This document shows, piece after piece, positions 17,294 through 25,256 of a DNA stretch of 64,000 bases; the first letter of the stretch is position 1, and every line of letters starts with the position of its first letter. The translations under genes and the position numbers were made by a program. Source of the stretch: JAJEFO01 sp965208685 (lineage in GTDB: Bacteria > Pseudomonadota > Alphaproteobacteria > Rhodobacterales > Rhodobacteraceae); NCBI GenBank assembly GCA_965208685.1, contig CBDBPL010000007.1, positions 1,860,001-1,924,000 on the forward strand, read 5' to 3'. Under the pieces are notes generated by a model. That model had not been told where the DNA came from. It saw nothing but the letters and a program-made list of their open reading frames with translations, and ran no database searches.

Positions 17294-18658
17294 ATGTCAG
17301 TTTCGACTCTTCAGGACAGGATTGACGAGGCCGGCGACCCGCTGGCAATGCTCAGGAACGCGCCCTCTGGCCCCTACCAGTTCCCGATCAAGGCGGAATT
17401 CACCAATTGGCGGGACGAGCAGGAAGCCTGGCGCCAGGGCGCTGTCCTGTTCGACCAGTCATTCCATATGACGGACCTTTACATTGAAGGTCCGGACACA
17501 AGACGGCTTTGCGAGTTTCTCGCCGTCAACTCCATGGCAAACTGGCGGCGCGACATTGCCAAGCAATTCGTCCACTGCACGGAAGACGGCTACGTCGTCG
17601 GCGATGCGATCATCTTCATCCTCGAGGAAGAGAAGGCCAACATCGTCAACAAGCCGATGAACGCCAACTGGGTGATGTACCATGCCGAGAAGCATGGATT
17701 TGACGTGGAGTTCGAACTGGATTCCCGCGCCCTCGACAATACGGGCCGCCGCAAGGGATACAGGTTCGAGGTCCAGGGCCCGAACGCCTGGGGAATCCTC
17801 GAAAGGCTGAACGGCGGGCCGATAGAAGGCTTCAAGTTCTTCGGCATGGGTGAAGTCAACATTGCCGGTCGCCGCGTTCGGGCCCTGCGCCACGGCATGG
17901 CAGGCGCTGCCGGGCTGGAGCTCTTCGGCCCCTTCGATGACTACGACCTGATCCGCGACGCTATCCTGGAAGCCGGCACACCCGAAGGTCTCCTCGCGGC
18001 AGGTTCCAAGACCTACTCGACAGTCGCCCACGAAAGCGGCTGGTTCCCTTCCCCGCTGCCGGCGATCTACACGGGCGACGCGCTCGCCGACTACCGAAAA
18101 TGGCTGCCAGCCACGAGCCTTGAAGCCAACCTCTCCCTGGGCGGTTCGTACATCGGGACCTCGGTGGAGGACTATTATCTCACCCCCTATGACATCGGCT
18201 ATGGCCATATCGTGAAATTCGACCATGAATTCATTGGCCGCGATGTTCTTGAAGGGCGACAAGGGGAACCGCACAGGCACAAGCGCACCCTTCTCTGGGC
18301 CAAGGACGACGTGGTCAGGATCTTCGCGTCCCAGCTCGGCGACGGCGAACGGTGCAAGTTCATGGACATGCCTGCCTCCCATTACGCGACCTGCCCCTAT
18401 GACGAGGTGCGGAAGGACGGCAAGCGTGTCGGGATATCCCACTATCCGGTCTACACCTCAAACGTACGGAACTGGATCTCGCTTGCACTGCTGGACGAGA
18501 GCGTGGCGGAGCCGGGAACCGAAGTCGCCGTCACCTGGGGCGAACCCGGCGGCGGGTCCGGCAAGCCAACCGTGGAACGCCACGTCCAGACGACGGTCGC
18601 CTGCACGGTCGGACCCTGCCCCATCTCCATCGCTGCGCGCGAGACCTACAAGTCCTGA
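17294..18658 (+). CDS. LigM/DesA-like tetrahydrofolate-dependent O-demethylase (GcvT family)
   Basis: The protein has 454 residues. ATG 17294 has GGGAGG 8 bp upstream; longer in-frame starts would lie in or before the promoter. It resembles LigM (vanillate/3-O-methylgallate demethylase) along its length as far as I can recall: MLRNAPSGPYQFP at the start, NWRDEQEAWRQGAVLFDQ, LRHGMAGAAGLELFGP, ESGWFPSPLPAIYTGD, and IGYGHIVKFDHEFIGRD. These enzymes move a methyl group from an aryl methyl ether to tetrahydrofolate. The length also matches (~470), and is longer than DmdA (~365). The substrate is not certain. A deleted paralogue lies at 780-1014. Confidence 0.85.
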   Translation: MSVSTLQDRIDEAGDPLAMLRNAPSGPYQFPIKAEFTNWRDEQEAWRQGAVLFDQSFHMTDLYIEGPDTRRLCEFLAVNSMANWRRDIAKQFVHCTEDGYVVGDAIIFILEEEKANIVNKPMNANWVMYHAEKHGFDVEFELDSRALDNTGRRKGYRFEVQGPNAWGILERLNGGPIEGFKFFGMGEVNIAGRRVRALRHGMAGAAGLELFGPFDDYDLIRDAILEAGTPEGLLAAGSKTYSTVAHESGWFPSPLPAIYTGDALADYRKWLPATSLEANLSLGGSYIGTSVEDYYLTPYDIGYGHIVKFDHEFIGRDVLEGRQGEPHRHKRTLLWAKDDVVRIFASQLGDGERCKFMDMPASHYATCPYDEVRKDGKRVGISHYPVYTSNVRNWISLALLDESVAEPGTEVAVTWGEPGGGSGKPTVERHVQTTVACTVGPCPISIAARETYKS

Positions 18659-18662
18659 CGGC

Positions 18663-19487
18663 ATGCCGGGCGGCTACGACCTTCCCGCGGACATGCCCGG
18701 ATTCGCCGAGGCGCAGGCGGAGATGTCCATGCGTTCCCGCGAGGTGGCGACCTTCCCCGGCGCGCGATTCGATGTCGCCTACGGTCCGCTGCCGCGCCAG
18801 CGGCTTGACGTGTTTCCCGCAGGGTCGGGCACGCCTGCGCACCTGTTCTTTCGGGGCGGTTACTGGAAGCTGGGCGAAAAGGAAGATCGCCGCTTTCCCG
18901 CGACCGCCTGGGTTCCGCGCGGGGCGGCATGGATCGTGCCGAACTATCGCCTTGCGCCGGAGACGTCCCTGCCCGACATCCTTGAGGACGCTCAAGCCGC
19001 GCTCGACTGGGTCATCTCGAATGCCGAAGCCTGCGGGATCGACCGGACCCAGATCCATCTCAGCGGCAACTCTGCCGGGGCGCAACTTGCCGCCATGGTG
19101 GCCGCGCAGACCGAACCCGGAAGAGTCGCCTCGCTCACGCTCATCTCCGGTCTCTACGACCTGCTGCCGCTCCTCGACGAAGAGCCCAACAGCTGGCTCA
19201 ATCTCGACGTTGAAACTGCCCGCGCCATGAGTCCGGTTCATCATCTCCCGTCACCTGAACTGCCCTTCGTCGTCACTTGCGGCGGAGCCGAATCCGAGGT
19301 CTTCAGGTCGCAGACGCGTAAATTTGCCGAGACTCTGAAGGCAAACGGCAATCCGGTCGACCGCTTTGAGAGTCCGGGCAAGAATCATATGGAGATCATC
19401 ATCGAGATCGGCACTCCGGGAACGCCAGTCTTTGCGGCCATGGAACGGCAACTGAAGGAACGCCGGAACCGGCTCGAATGCCAATAG
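18663..19487 (+). CDS. Alpha/beta hydrolase, arylformamidase-like
   Basis: The protein has 274 residues, starting 4 bp after the LigM-like stop. The nucleophile elbow is G-N-S-A-G in HLSGNSAGAQLAA, and the catalytic His is likely in KNHMEII. The oxyanion segment, usually HGGYW in kynurenine-formamidase-like enzymes, reads RGGYWKLGEKEDRRF, so the leading His is Arg. Family relatives hydrolyse formamides or small esters. Its tight spacing to the demethylase gene and shared promoter (site D) imply a role in the same pathway. Confidence 0.82.
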   Translation: MPGGYDLPADMPGFAEAQAEMSMRSREVATFPGARFDVAYGPLPRQRLDVFPAGSGTPAHLFFRGGYWKLGEKEDRRFPATAWVPRGAAWIVPNYRLAPETSLPDILEDAQAALDWVISNAEACGIDRTQIHLSGNSAGAQLAAMVAAQTEPGRVASLTLISGLYDLLPLLDEEPNSWLNLDVETARAMSPVHHLPSPELPFVVTCGGAESEVFRSQTRKFAETLKANGNPVDRFESPGKNHMEIIIEIGTPGTPVFAAMERQLKERRNRLECQ

Positions 19488-19554
19488 CGACTTTCCGGTC
19501 ATCCAGGTCCGAAGACGCGGGCGCGTTTCGGCGCCTCGTTGCAGTGCCGACGGT

Positions 19555-21177
19555 TCAGGAGAGCGCTGCAGTTCGAGCGCGGGTGCGTACATCCTCGATA
19601 ATCATGTCGCTCGCCTTTTCGGCGATCATGTTGACGGCGGCATTCGTGTTGCCGGAGACGATCATAGGCATCACGGAAGCGTCGACCACCCTTAGCCCGC
19701 CGATTCCCCTGACCCGGCACCGCTCGTCCAATGGGCCCCCTGCGCCCATGGCAACCGAGCCAACAGGATGGAAGATCGTCGTGACCCGGTCCTTGATCTG
19801 TTCCAGGAGCGCCTCGTCGCCTTGCGCCGCCAGCTCGGTACCTGGCCAAAGCTCCTCCTCGAGCTGCGCCTTGATCGGCTGGAATCCGCAGATCTCCCGC
19901 GCCCGGTGAAGTCCTGCAACGATCGTCCGGCGGTCCCGTTCGGTCGCAAGGTAATTTGCCAGTATTGACGGCGCGGCCATGGGATCGGGAGATGACAGCC
20001 TGATCTCCCCCCGGCTTTCCGGGCGAATGGGGCAGATTGAGATCGAGAACCCCGGAAACCGATGGAAGCCTGCGGCGGGATTGTCGCTCGACCAAGGCAG
20101 CACGTGGAACTGGATGTCCGGCCGGTCAAGCTCAGGGCGGCTCTTCAGGAACGCGAAGACCGGCGCCGCGCCCATCGTGAGCGGTCCCGACCTGGCGAGA
20201 GCGAATTGCAGCCCCATCCGGAGCATCCCCCAGACAGAATTCAGCTGCTGGTTCAGGGTCGGGATTCGAACCCGATACGTGTTGTGGAACTTCAGGTGAT
20301 CCTGGAGCCCCTTGCCGATTCGCGGGGCATCCAGGTTCGTGGCGATCCCGAACTCTGCAAGTTCCTCCGCCGGCCCGATCCCTGACAGCAGCAGGAGATG
20401 CGGCGATCCGACCGCCCCGGCACAGAGCAAGGTCTCGCCCCGGCAGGGAACCCGTCGCTGGCTCCCATGGATCCGTAAATGCACTGCGGTGGCTCGGCCT
20501 TCCGCGATTTCAAGCCCAAGAACATGTGCTCCGGTCACCACCTTGAGGTTCCGCCGACGCCGGACCGGATGAAGGTACCCATGCGCGCCGCTTACGCGTC
20601 GGCCCTGCCACGTAGAAGTCTGGTAGTATCCGACGCCCTCCTGCTCCGCTCCGTTGCAATCGGGATTCATCTGCAAACCGGCCGCAACCGCAGAGGCCAT
20701 GAACTGATCCGTGATCGGGAAGCGGGCTCGCCCGTCGGACACTCCGATCGGCCCGTCAGCCCCGTGCCAATCGTCCGCGCCCCGCTCCTGCCGTTCCAGC
20801 TTCCTGAAATAGGGCAGCACGTCTGCAAAGGACCAACCCGGCGCCACGCTTGCCCATTCGTCGAAGTCCTGGCGCTGACCGCGCACATGGATGAGTCCGT
20901 TGATCGCCGAGGACCCTCCCAGTCCCCGCCCGCGCGGCCAGGCGAGGCGGCGTCCGTTCAGGTGCGGTTCCCGGTCGGTTTGCAGGCACCAGTCGTAACG
21001 CGGGTCGCCAATGGTCCTGAAATAGCCGATCGGCACCCGAATCCACGGGTTCCGGTTCCGACCCCCGGCTTCGAGCAGCAGCACTCGGCTGGACGGATCG
21101 GCGCTCAGCCGGTTCGCCAGCACGCAACCGGCGGTTCCTGCCCCAACCACGACATAGTCCCAATCGCCCTCGAACAT
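19555..21177 (-). CDS. GMC-family FAD-dependent oxidoreductase
   Basis: The protein has 540 residues. The FAD dinucleotide motif is VVVGAGTAGCVLANRLS near the N-terminus with LLLEAGG after it. GMC signature 1 appears in RGRGLGGSSAINGLIHVRG and the C-terminal active-site region in TIFHPVGSVAMG and VVDASVMPMIVSGNTNA. Family members oxidise alcohols (choline, glucose, aryl or polyethylene glycol alcohols) and most lack signal peptides, as here. It is the third gene of an operon whose promoter carries operator site E. Aryl alcohol oxidation would fit the region, but is inferred. Confidence 0.9.
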   Translation of the reverse strand: MFEGDWDYVVVGAGTAGCVLANRLSADPSSRVLLLEAGGRNRNPWIRVPIGYFRTIGDPRYDWCLQTDREPHLNGRRLAWPRGRGLGGSSAINGLIHVRGQRQDFDEWASVAPGWSFADVLPYFRKLERQERGADDWHGADGPIGVSDGRARFPITDQFMASAVAAGLQMNPDCNGAEQEGVGYYQTSTWQGRRVSGAHGYLHPVRRRRNLKVVTGAHVLGLEIAEGRATAVHLRIHGSQRRVPCRGETLLCAGAVGSPHLLLLSGIGPAEELAEFGIATNLDAPRIGKGLQDHLKFHNTYRVRIPTLNQQLNSVWGMLRMGLQFALARSGPLTMGAAPVFAFLKSRPELDRPDIQFHVLPWSSDNPAAGFHRFPGFSISICPIRPESRGEIRLSSPDPMAAPSILANYLATERDRRTIVAGLHRAREICGFQPIKAQLEEELWPGTELAAQGDEALLEQIKDRVTTIFHPVGSVAMGAGGPLDERCRVRGIGGLRVVDASVMPMIVSGNTNAAVNMIAEKASDMIIEDVRTRARTAALS

Positions 21178-21189
21178 CCCGCCAGCTCG

Positions 21190-21753
21190 TCAGATGAAAT
21201 GCGGCACCTCTCTCTGAGTCGGCCCCACGGAATACCGCGGCCTGGGTCTCGCGTCGCCCCAACGGTCGGCATCCAGCGCCTGCAAGTGCAGCGTGAGGCG
21301 CAGTTTCCGGCCCAAGGCCGGATCGGCGAGGATCGCCTCGGTTGCGGCAGCTTCCAGAGTCCGCACCAGCATGAAGCCGCGCGGCAGGGCGTCTTCGGCG
21401 CCACCGGCGGCGGCAACGAGGTCCGAAGGCAGTTCCAGATCGGAAAGCGGAATGCCGTTCAGTGTCACGTCTCCGACATGATCATCAAGATTGTTGAGCC
21501 GCCAGGCGGTTCGCGCGGCGACGACCATGCCGTTTGACATGACTTGCGCGGGCAGGATCAGCGCGCCGCCGCCAAGCGCCATCAGCGCATAGGCCGGACG
21601 GGTGGTCACGTCCGCCCCGACCTCCTGCCAGCAGTCGTGGGTCAGGAGCCCGAGCGGTCGCCTCTTGCCGTCGACCAGGAGGGTGTCGACGACGATGTCC
21701 GGAGTCGTGATCTGGCCCTCGGGACCGGTGACATGCGGTTTCAACAGGAACAT
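21190..21753 (-). CDS. Conserved-looking protein of unknown function
   Basis: The protein has 187 residues from ATG 21753 with GAGGAG 7 bp upstream. I do not recognise the family. It is soluble, with no signal peptide; it begins MFLLKPHVTGPEGQITTPDI and has a small hydrophobic stretch YALMALGGGALILPAQV (about 63-79). It lies 11 bp after the beta-propeller gene and 12 bp before the GMC gene, so it is almost certainly co-transcribed and functionally linked to both. Codon use is like its neighbours, which supports real coding. Confidence 0.75.
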   Translation of the reverse strand: MFLLKPHVTGPEGQITTPDIVVDTLLVDGKRRPLGLLTHDCWQEVGADVTTRPAYALMALGGGALILPAQVMSNGMVVAARTAWRLNNLDDHVGDVTLNGIPLSDLELPSDLVAAAGGAEDALPRGFMLVRTLEAAATEAILADPALGRKLRLTLHLQALDADRWGDARPRPRYSVGPTQREVPHFI

Positions 21754-21764
21754 CGGCACACTCC

Positions 21765-22739
21765 TCAGACTGGCGCCCACGTGATCATGCGGATCTCGCC
21801 CAGCTCGCGCTCCATTTTCTGCCAGCTCTCGCCGCCGTCAACGCTCCTGAATATCTGCCCGAAGATCGTTGCGGCGAAGAGCAGGCTCGTGTCCGCGGCG
21901 TTCGTCCCGATGGACCAGATCGTCGAATTTGCCGGGTGCGACATCTCGCATTCCGCCCAGCTCTCGCCAAAGTCCTTCGAGACCAGCAACTGTCCCGCCT
22001 CCCCTGACGGCTTGTCGCCGACCGAGGCGATGACGGTGTCCGAGTTTTCGGCCGGCTGCTTGAGCGAACGAAAGTAGTCCCACCTGGCTTGCGGCACGAC
22101 GAGCTGCTCCCAGGTCGCGCCGCTGTCGTCCGACCGGTGCACCCCGTCTTCGGTCGAGCACAGCACGGTTCGACTCCCGTCTTCACGGTCGCGGAAGACC
22201 AGGTCGTGAGTGTCGTTGTCGTGCAGGCCGCGGATGATCATCTCCCAGGTCCGGCCACGGTCGCCCGACCTGAACACCCCGTCGATCTCCACCGTGATCC
22301 AGATTGTGTCGGCGTCCTTGGGGTCGAAGTGGACCGACGTCACTCTCGACGTGTTGATGAACCAGCACTCCGTCGAGGCGTCGAGGTTCGAGCGCATCCA
22401 GGTCGCGCCGTTGTCTTCCGAGATGAAGATCTCGGCAGGCCTCGTCCCGCAGACGATGCAGTCCGGGTCAGCGGGGCATTGGGCGATCTTCAGGATGTGA
22501 AGCCCTTCCATCGGTGACGGGACATGGTCGAACCGTCCGGCTGCCTCGCTGTAGCGATAGAGACCCTGATCGGAACCGGCGAGCAGTTCGCCCGGCCGGT
22601 TCGGATGCGTGCACACGGCCCAGGTGCGCGCCTCGTTGTAGAAGCCTCCGGTCGGGGTGAGGAGGCGGTTCCAGCTGACGCCTTCGTCCTCGCTGAACCA
22701 GACGCTTTGCATGGTGGCTGCGTACGCCTTGTAGGACAT
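21765..22739 (-). CDS. Beta-propeller protein with six Asp-box (BNR) repeats
   Basis: The protein has 324 residues from ATG 22739, behind GAGGGG. Six S-x-D-x-G-x-[ST]-W Asp-boxes are regularly spaced: SEDEGVSW, SEDNGATW, SGDRGRTW, SDDSGATW, SKDFGESW and SVDGGESW. This predicts a six-bladed sialidase-like or Ycf48-like propeller. No signal peptide is present, and the arginine triad of true sialidases is not evident, so a glycosidase role is doubtful. It is first in the operon with the unknown protein and the GMC oxidoreductase. Confidence 0.85.
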   Translation of the reverse strand: MSYKAYAATMQSVWFSEDEGVSWNRLLTPTGGFYNEARTWAVCTHPNRPGELLAGSDQGLYRYSEAAGRFDHVPSPMEGLHILKIAQCPADPDCIVCGTRPAEIFISEDNGATWMRSNLDASTECWFINTSRVTSVHFDPKDADTIWITVEIDGVFRSGDRGRTWEMIIRGLHDNDTHDLVFRDREDGSRTVLCSTEDGVHRSDDSGATWEQLVVPQARWDYFRSLKQPAENSDTVIASVGDKPSGEAGQLLVSKDFGESWAECEMSHPANSTIWSIGTNAADTSLLFAATIFGQIFRSVDGGESWQKMERELGEIRMITWAPV

Positions 22740-22771
22740 TTCCGATCCCCCTCGGACACTCGTGCCTGCTT

Positions 22772-22804
22772 TGCCCACTATGGTCCCACTAGCGAGCGTG
22801 TCAA
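22772..22804 (-). promoter_or_regulatory. Promoter with direct-repeat operator, site E
   Basis: Minus-strand TTGACA (22804-22799) is followed after 16 bp by CATAGT (22782-22777). The operator (22791-22772) is two perfect TAGTGGG copies with an 11-bp period, one in the spacer and one over the -10. It is the best match of the five. It faces the propeller-unknown-GMC operon. Confidence 0.65.
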
Positions 22805-23306
22805 CGGGATATTTCAGCGGGGCCGCAAGCGAACCGCGTTTTCTGGACGGCACCAGTCAATTTGCGAACGACTGGAACTCGGAAACTCGTCCGCCCGGGC
22901 GGGAGTGGCCGCCACGCCAGAGGGCCTCTTCCATGGCGCGGCGCGGACGGTCCGGCCGGAAGACTGCGGGTCGGCGTCAACTCGTGCTGAATCCCGCGCC
23001 ACCGGTTGCGCCGGCGCCTCGCCATGGAGCCCATCGTCCTTGGTCCAGATCCTCTCCGCGACTCTTCCGGCAGCGGACGCCAGGGCGAATGGCTTGCCAG
23101 ATCATGGGACCTCGCGATTCGATGGAGTTCAACGAGGGACATTCCAGGAGACGTTGCGCCGTTCCGACAGCAGGAGATCTGCAATGACCAGTTGTGCGCC
23201 CGGGAACGCAATCATGCGTGACGGACACGAGCGAGAAACCTTGACCACGCGCCGCCGCTTCACTACCGCATATGTCGTCAGAGGTGGCACGCAAGGGATC
23301 CAAGAA
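22805..23306. other. Gene-free stretch upstream of hemB
   Basis: About 500 bp between the divergent operon promoter (site E) and hemB. No reading frame here resembles a family. It should contain the hemB promoter, which I could not place with confidence. Confidence 0.4.
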
Positions 23307-24299
23307 GTGGTGGTCGCACCATATCCGGCAGGACGCTTCCGGCGTACACGGCGAACGGAGGCGCTCAGGCGGCTTGTCCGCGAGAGCGCGCTTTCCGTCG
23401 ATGACCTGATCTGGCCCGTGTTCGTGCGCGAGGGCGAGGATGGCGAAACGCCGGTACCTGCAATGCCGGGCGTTGCGCGGCTGACTGTGGACCGGTTGGT
23501 CGAGTCGGCGCGTGAGGCCGCTGAAGCGGGCATCCCGGCAATATGCCTGTTTCCGTACGTCGACACTTCTCTGAAGACCGAGCGGTGTGAAGAGGCGTGG
23601 AACCCGGACAACCTGTCGAACCGCGCCACGCGCGCCGTCAAGGAGGCCGTGCCGGAGATCGCGGTCATGACCGACGTGGCGCTCGACCCTTACAACATCA
23701 ACGGCCATGACGGCATCGTGCGTGACGGCGAAATCGTGAACGACGAAAGCGTGGACGCCCTCGTCCGGATGGCGGTTGCGCAAGCCGAGGCCGGCGCCGA
23801 CATGCTTGGTCCGTCCGACATGATGGACGGGCGCATCGGGGCAATAAGGCAGGCACTTGAAGCCGCCGGCCACAAGAACACGTGCATCCTGAGCTACTCG
23901 GCAAAGTATGCAAGCGCCTTCTATGGCCCCTTTCGCGACGCAGTTGGAGCTTCCGGATTGCTGGTTGGTGACAAGAAGACCTACCAGCTCGACTGCGGCA
24001 ACTCGGACGAGGCACTGCGCCTGATCGAACGCGACCTTTCCGAGGGCGCGGACATGGTGATGGTCAAGCCGGGACTGCCGTATCTCGACATCTGCCGCCG
24101 AGCGTCGGACGCATTCGGCGCGCCAGTCTTCGCCTACCAGGTTTCTGGCGAATACGCGATGATCAAGGCTGCTGCCGAAAACGGATGGGTCGATGGCGAC
24201 CGGGTCATGATGGAGGGCCTCGCCGCCTTCAAGCGGGCTGGCTGCGCCGGCATTCTGACCTACTTTGCCATGGATGTCGCTCGGGCACTTGCCCAGTGA
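23307..24299 (+). CDS. hemB: Porphobilinogen synthase (delta-aminolevulinate dehydratase)
   Basis: The protein has 330 residues from GTG 23307, with AAGGGA upstream; an ATG at 23215 would add an atypical extension. HemB condenses two 5-aminolevulinates to porphobilinogen in the cytosol. The Schiff-base lysines are in SYSAKYASAFYGPF and MVKPGLPYLDI. The metal loop reads DVALDPYNINGHDGIV, lacking the three cysteines of zinc enzymes, as is usual for Mg-dependent alphaproteobacterial HemB. It ends near YFAMDVARALAQ. Housekeeping gene, solitary here. Confidence 0.93.
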   Translation: MVVAPYPAGRFRRTRRTEALRRLVRESALSVDDLIWPVFVREGEDGETPVPAMPGVARLTVDRLVESAREAAEAGIPAICLFPYVDTSLKTERCEEAWNPDNLSNRATRAVKEAVPEIAVMTDVALDPYNINGHDGIVRDGEIVNDESVDALVRMAVAQAEAGADMLGPSDMMDGRIGAIRQALEAAGHKNTCILSYSAKYASAFYGPFRDAVGASGLLVGDKKTYQLDCGNSDEALRLIERDLSEGADMVMVKPGLPYLDICRRASDAFGAPVFAYQVSGEYAMIKAAAENGWVDGDRVMMEGLAAFKRAGCAGILTYFAMDVARALAQ

Positions 24300-24494
24300 G
24301 CGGCAACGCCGACCGGAGACCCGGGAGTTTCCAGGCATTGCCTGCAGCACGAGCGAAGAAAGGTGGCGTCGCGTGCCCGTGGCGGCTTCCGGGATCCGGA
24401 TACGGTGGAACGGACAGGCGCGTCTCGTGGTTCACGCTCACTCAGACTGCAGATTCGTCTTGCCCCTTCGGACAGGAATGCCGATAGATCCCGC

Positions 24495-25256
24495 ATGTTG
24501 AAGACCCGGATCATGCCATGCCTGGACGTGGCCGACGGCCGTGTCGTGAAGGGCGTGAATTTCGTCGATCTCGTCGACGCCGGAGATCCGGTCGAGGCGG
24601 CAATCGCTTACGATGCGGCCGGGGCTGACGAGCTTTGCTTTCTCGACATCAATGCAACGCACGAAAACCGCAGCACGATGCATGACCTTGCGACGCGGAC
24701 GGCAGAACACTGCTTCATGCCCTTGACCGTGGGCGGTGGCGTTCGGACTGTCGAGGACGTGCGTGCCCTGTTGCTGGCCGGGGCAGACAAGGTCTCCTTC
24801 AATTCGGCCGCAGTGGCAGATCCCGACGTGGTGGCGCGCGCAGCGGAGAGGTTCGGCTCGCAGTGCATTGTTGTTGCGATCGACGCGAAGTCAACGGAAC
24901 CGCACAGGTGGGAAATCTTCACGCATGGAGGGCGGCGCGCGACCGGAATCGACGCCGTGGAGTTTGCGCAAGTCGTTGAGACGAAAGGTGCGGGCGAGAT
25001 CCTGCTCACCTCCATGGACCGGGACGGAACACGAGCAGGATTCGACATCCCGTTGACCCGAACGATTGTGGACGCCGTGTCAATCCCTGTGATCGCGTCC
25101 GGCGGCGTCGGCGCACTGGATCACCTGGTCGCGGGCGTGACGGAGGGCGGGGCCAGTGCTGTATTGGCCGCATCGATCTTCCACTTCGGAGAGTTTTCAA
25201 TTGCCGAGGCGAAGGCACATATGTCAGCGCACGGCGTTTCCGTGAGGCTCACTTGA
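24495..25256 (+). CDS. hisF: Imidazole glycerol phosphate synthase, cyclase subunit
   Basis: The protein has 253 residues. It starts MLKTRIMPCLDVADGRVVKG with catalytic D11, and the second Asp is in VVAIDAKS (about 130). The half-barrel phosphate sites are in LTVGGGVRTVEDV and VIASGGVGALDHL. HisF makes imidazole glycerol phosphate and AICAR with the HisH glutaminase. No hisH or hisA is adjacent; hisE follows after 687 bp. A longer open frame exists upstream, but the family N-terminus fixes ATG 24495. Confidence 0.95.
   Translation: MLKTRIMPCLDVADGRVVKGVNFVDLVDAGDPVEAAIAYDAAGADELCFLDINATHENRSTMHDLATRTAEHCFMPLTVGGGVRTVEDVRALLLAGADKVSFNSAAVADPDVVARAAERFGSQCIVVAIDAKSTEPHRWEIFTHGGRRATGIDAVEFAQVVETKGAGEILLTSMDRDGTRAGFDIPLTRTIVDAVSIPVIASGGVGALDHLVAGVTEGGASAVLAASIFHFGEFSIAEAKAHMSAHGVSVRLT

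Noticed and set aside
17294..18658. DMSP demethylase (DmdA) for the GcvT-family protein
   Set aside because: The protein is about 90 residues longer than DmdA and its motifs are LigM-like throughout.
20260..20285. GGGATTCGAACCC, resembling a tRNA T-arm
   Set aside because: It lies inside the GMC gene's coding sequence and has no acceptor, anticodon or D-arm partners.
87..22804. MraZ box as identity of the shared direct repeats
   Set aside because: MraZ sites also use repeated TGGG-like half-sites, but they normally number three or four and control the dcw cell-division cluster; here there are two half-sites and catabolic genes.
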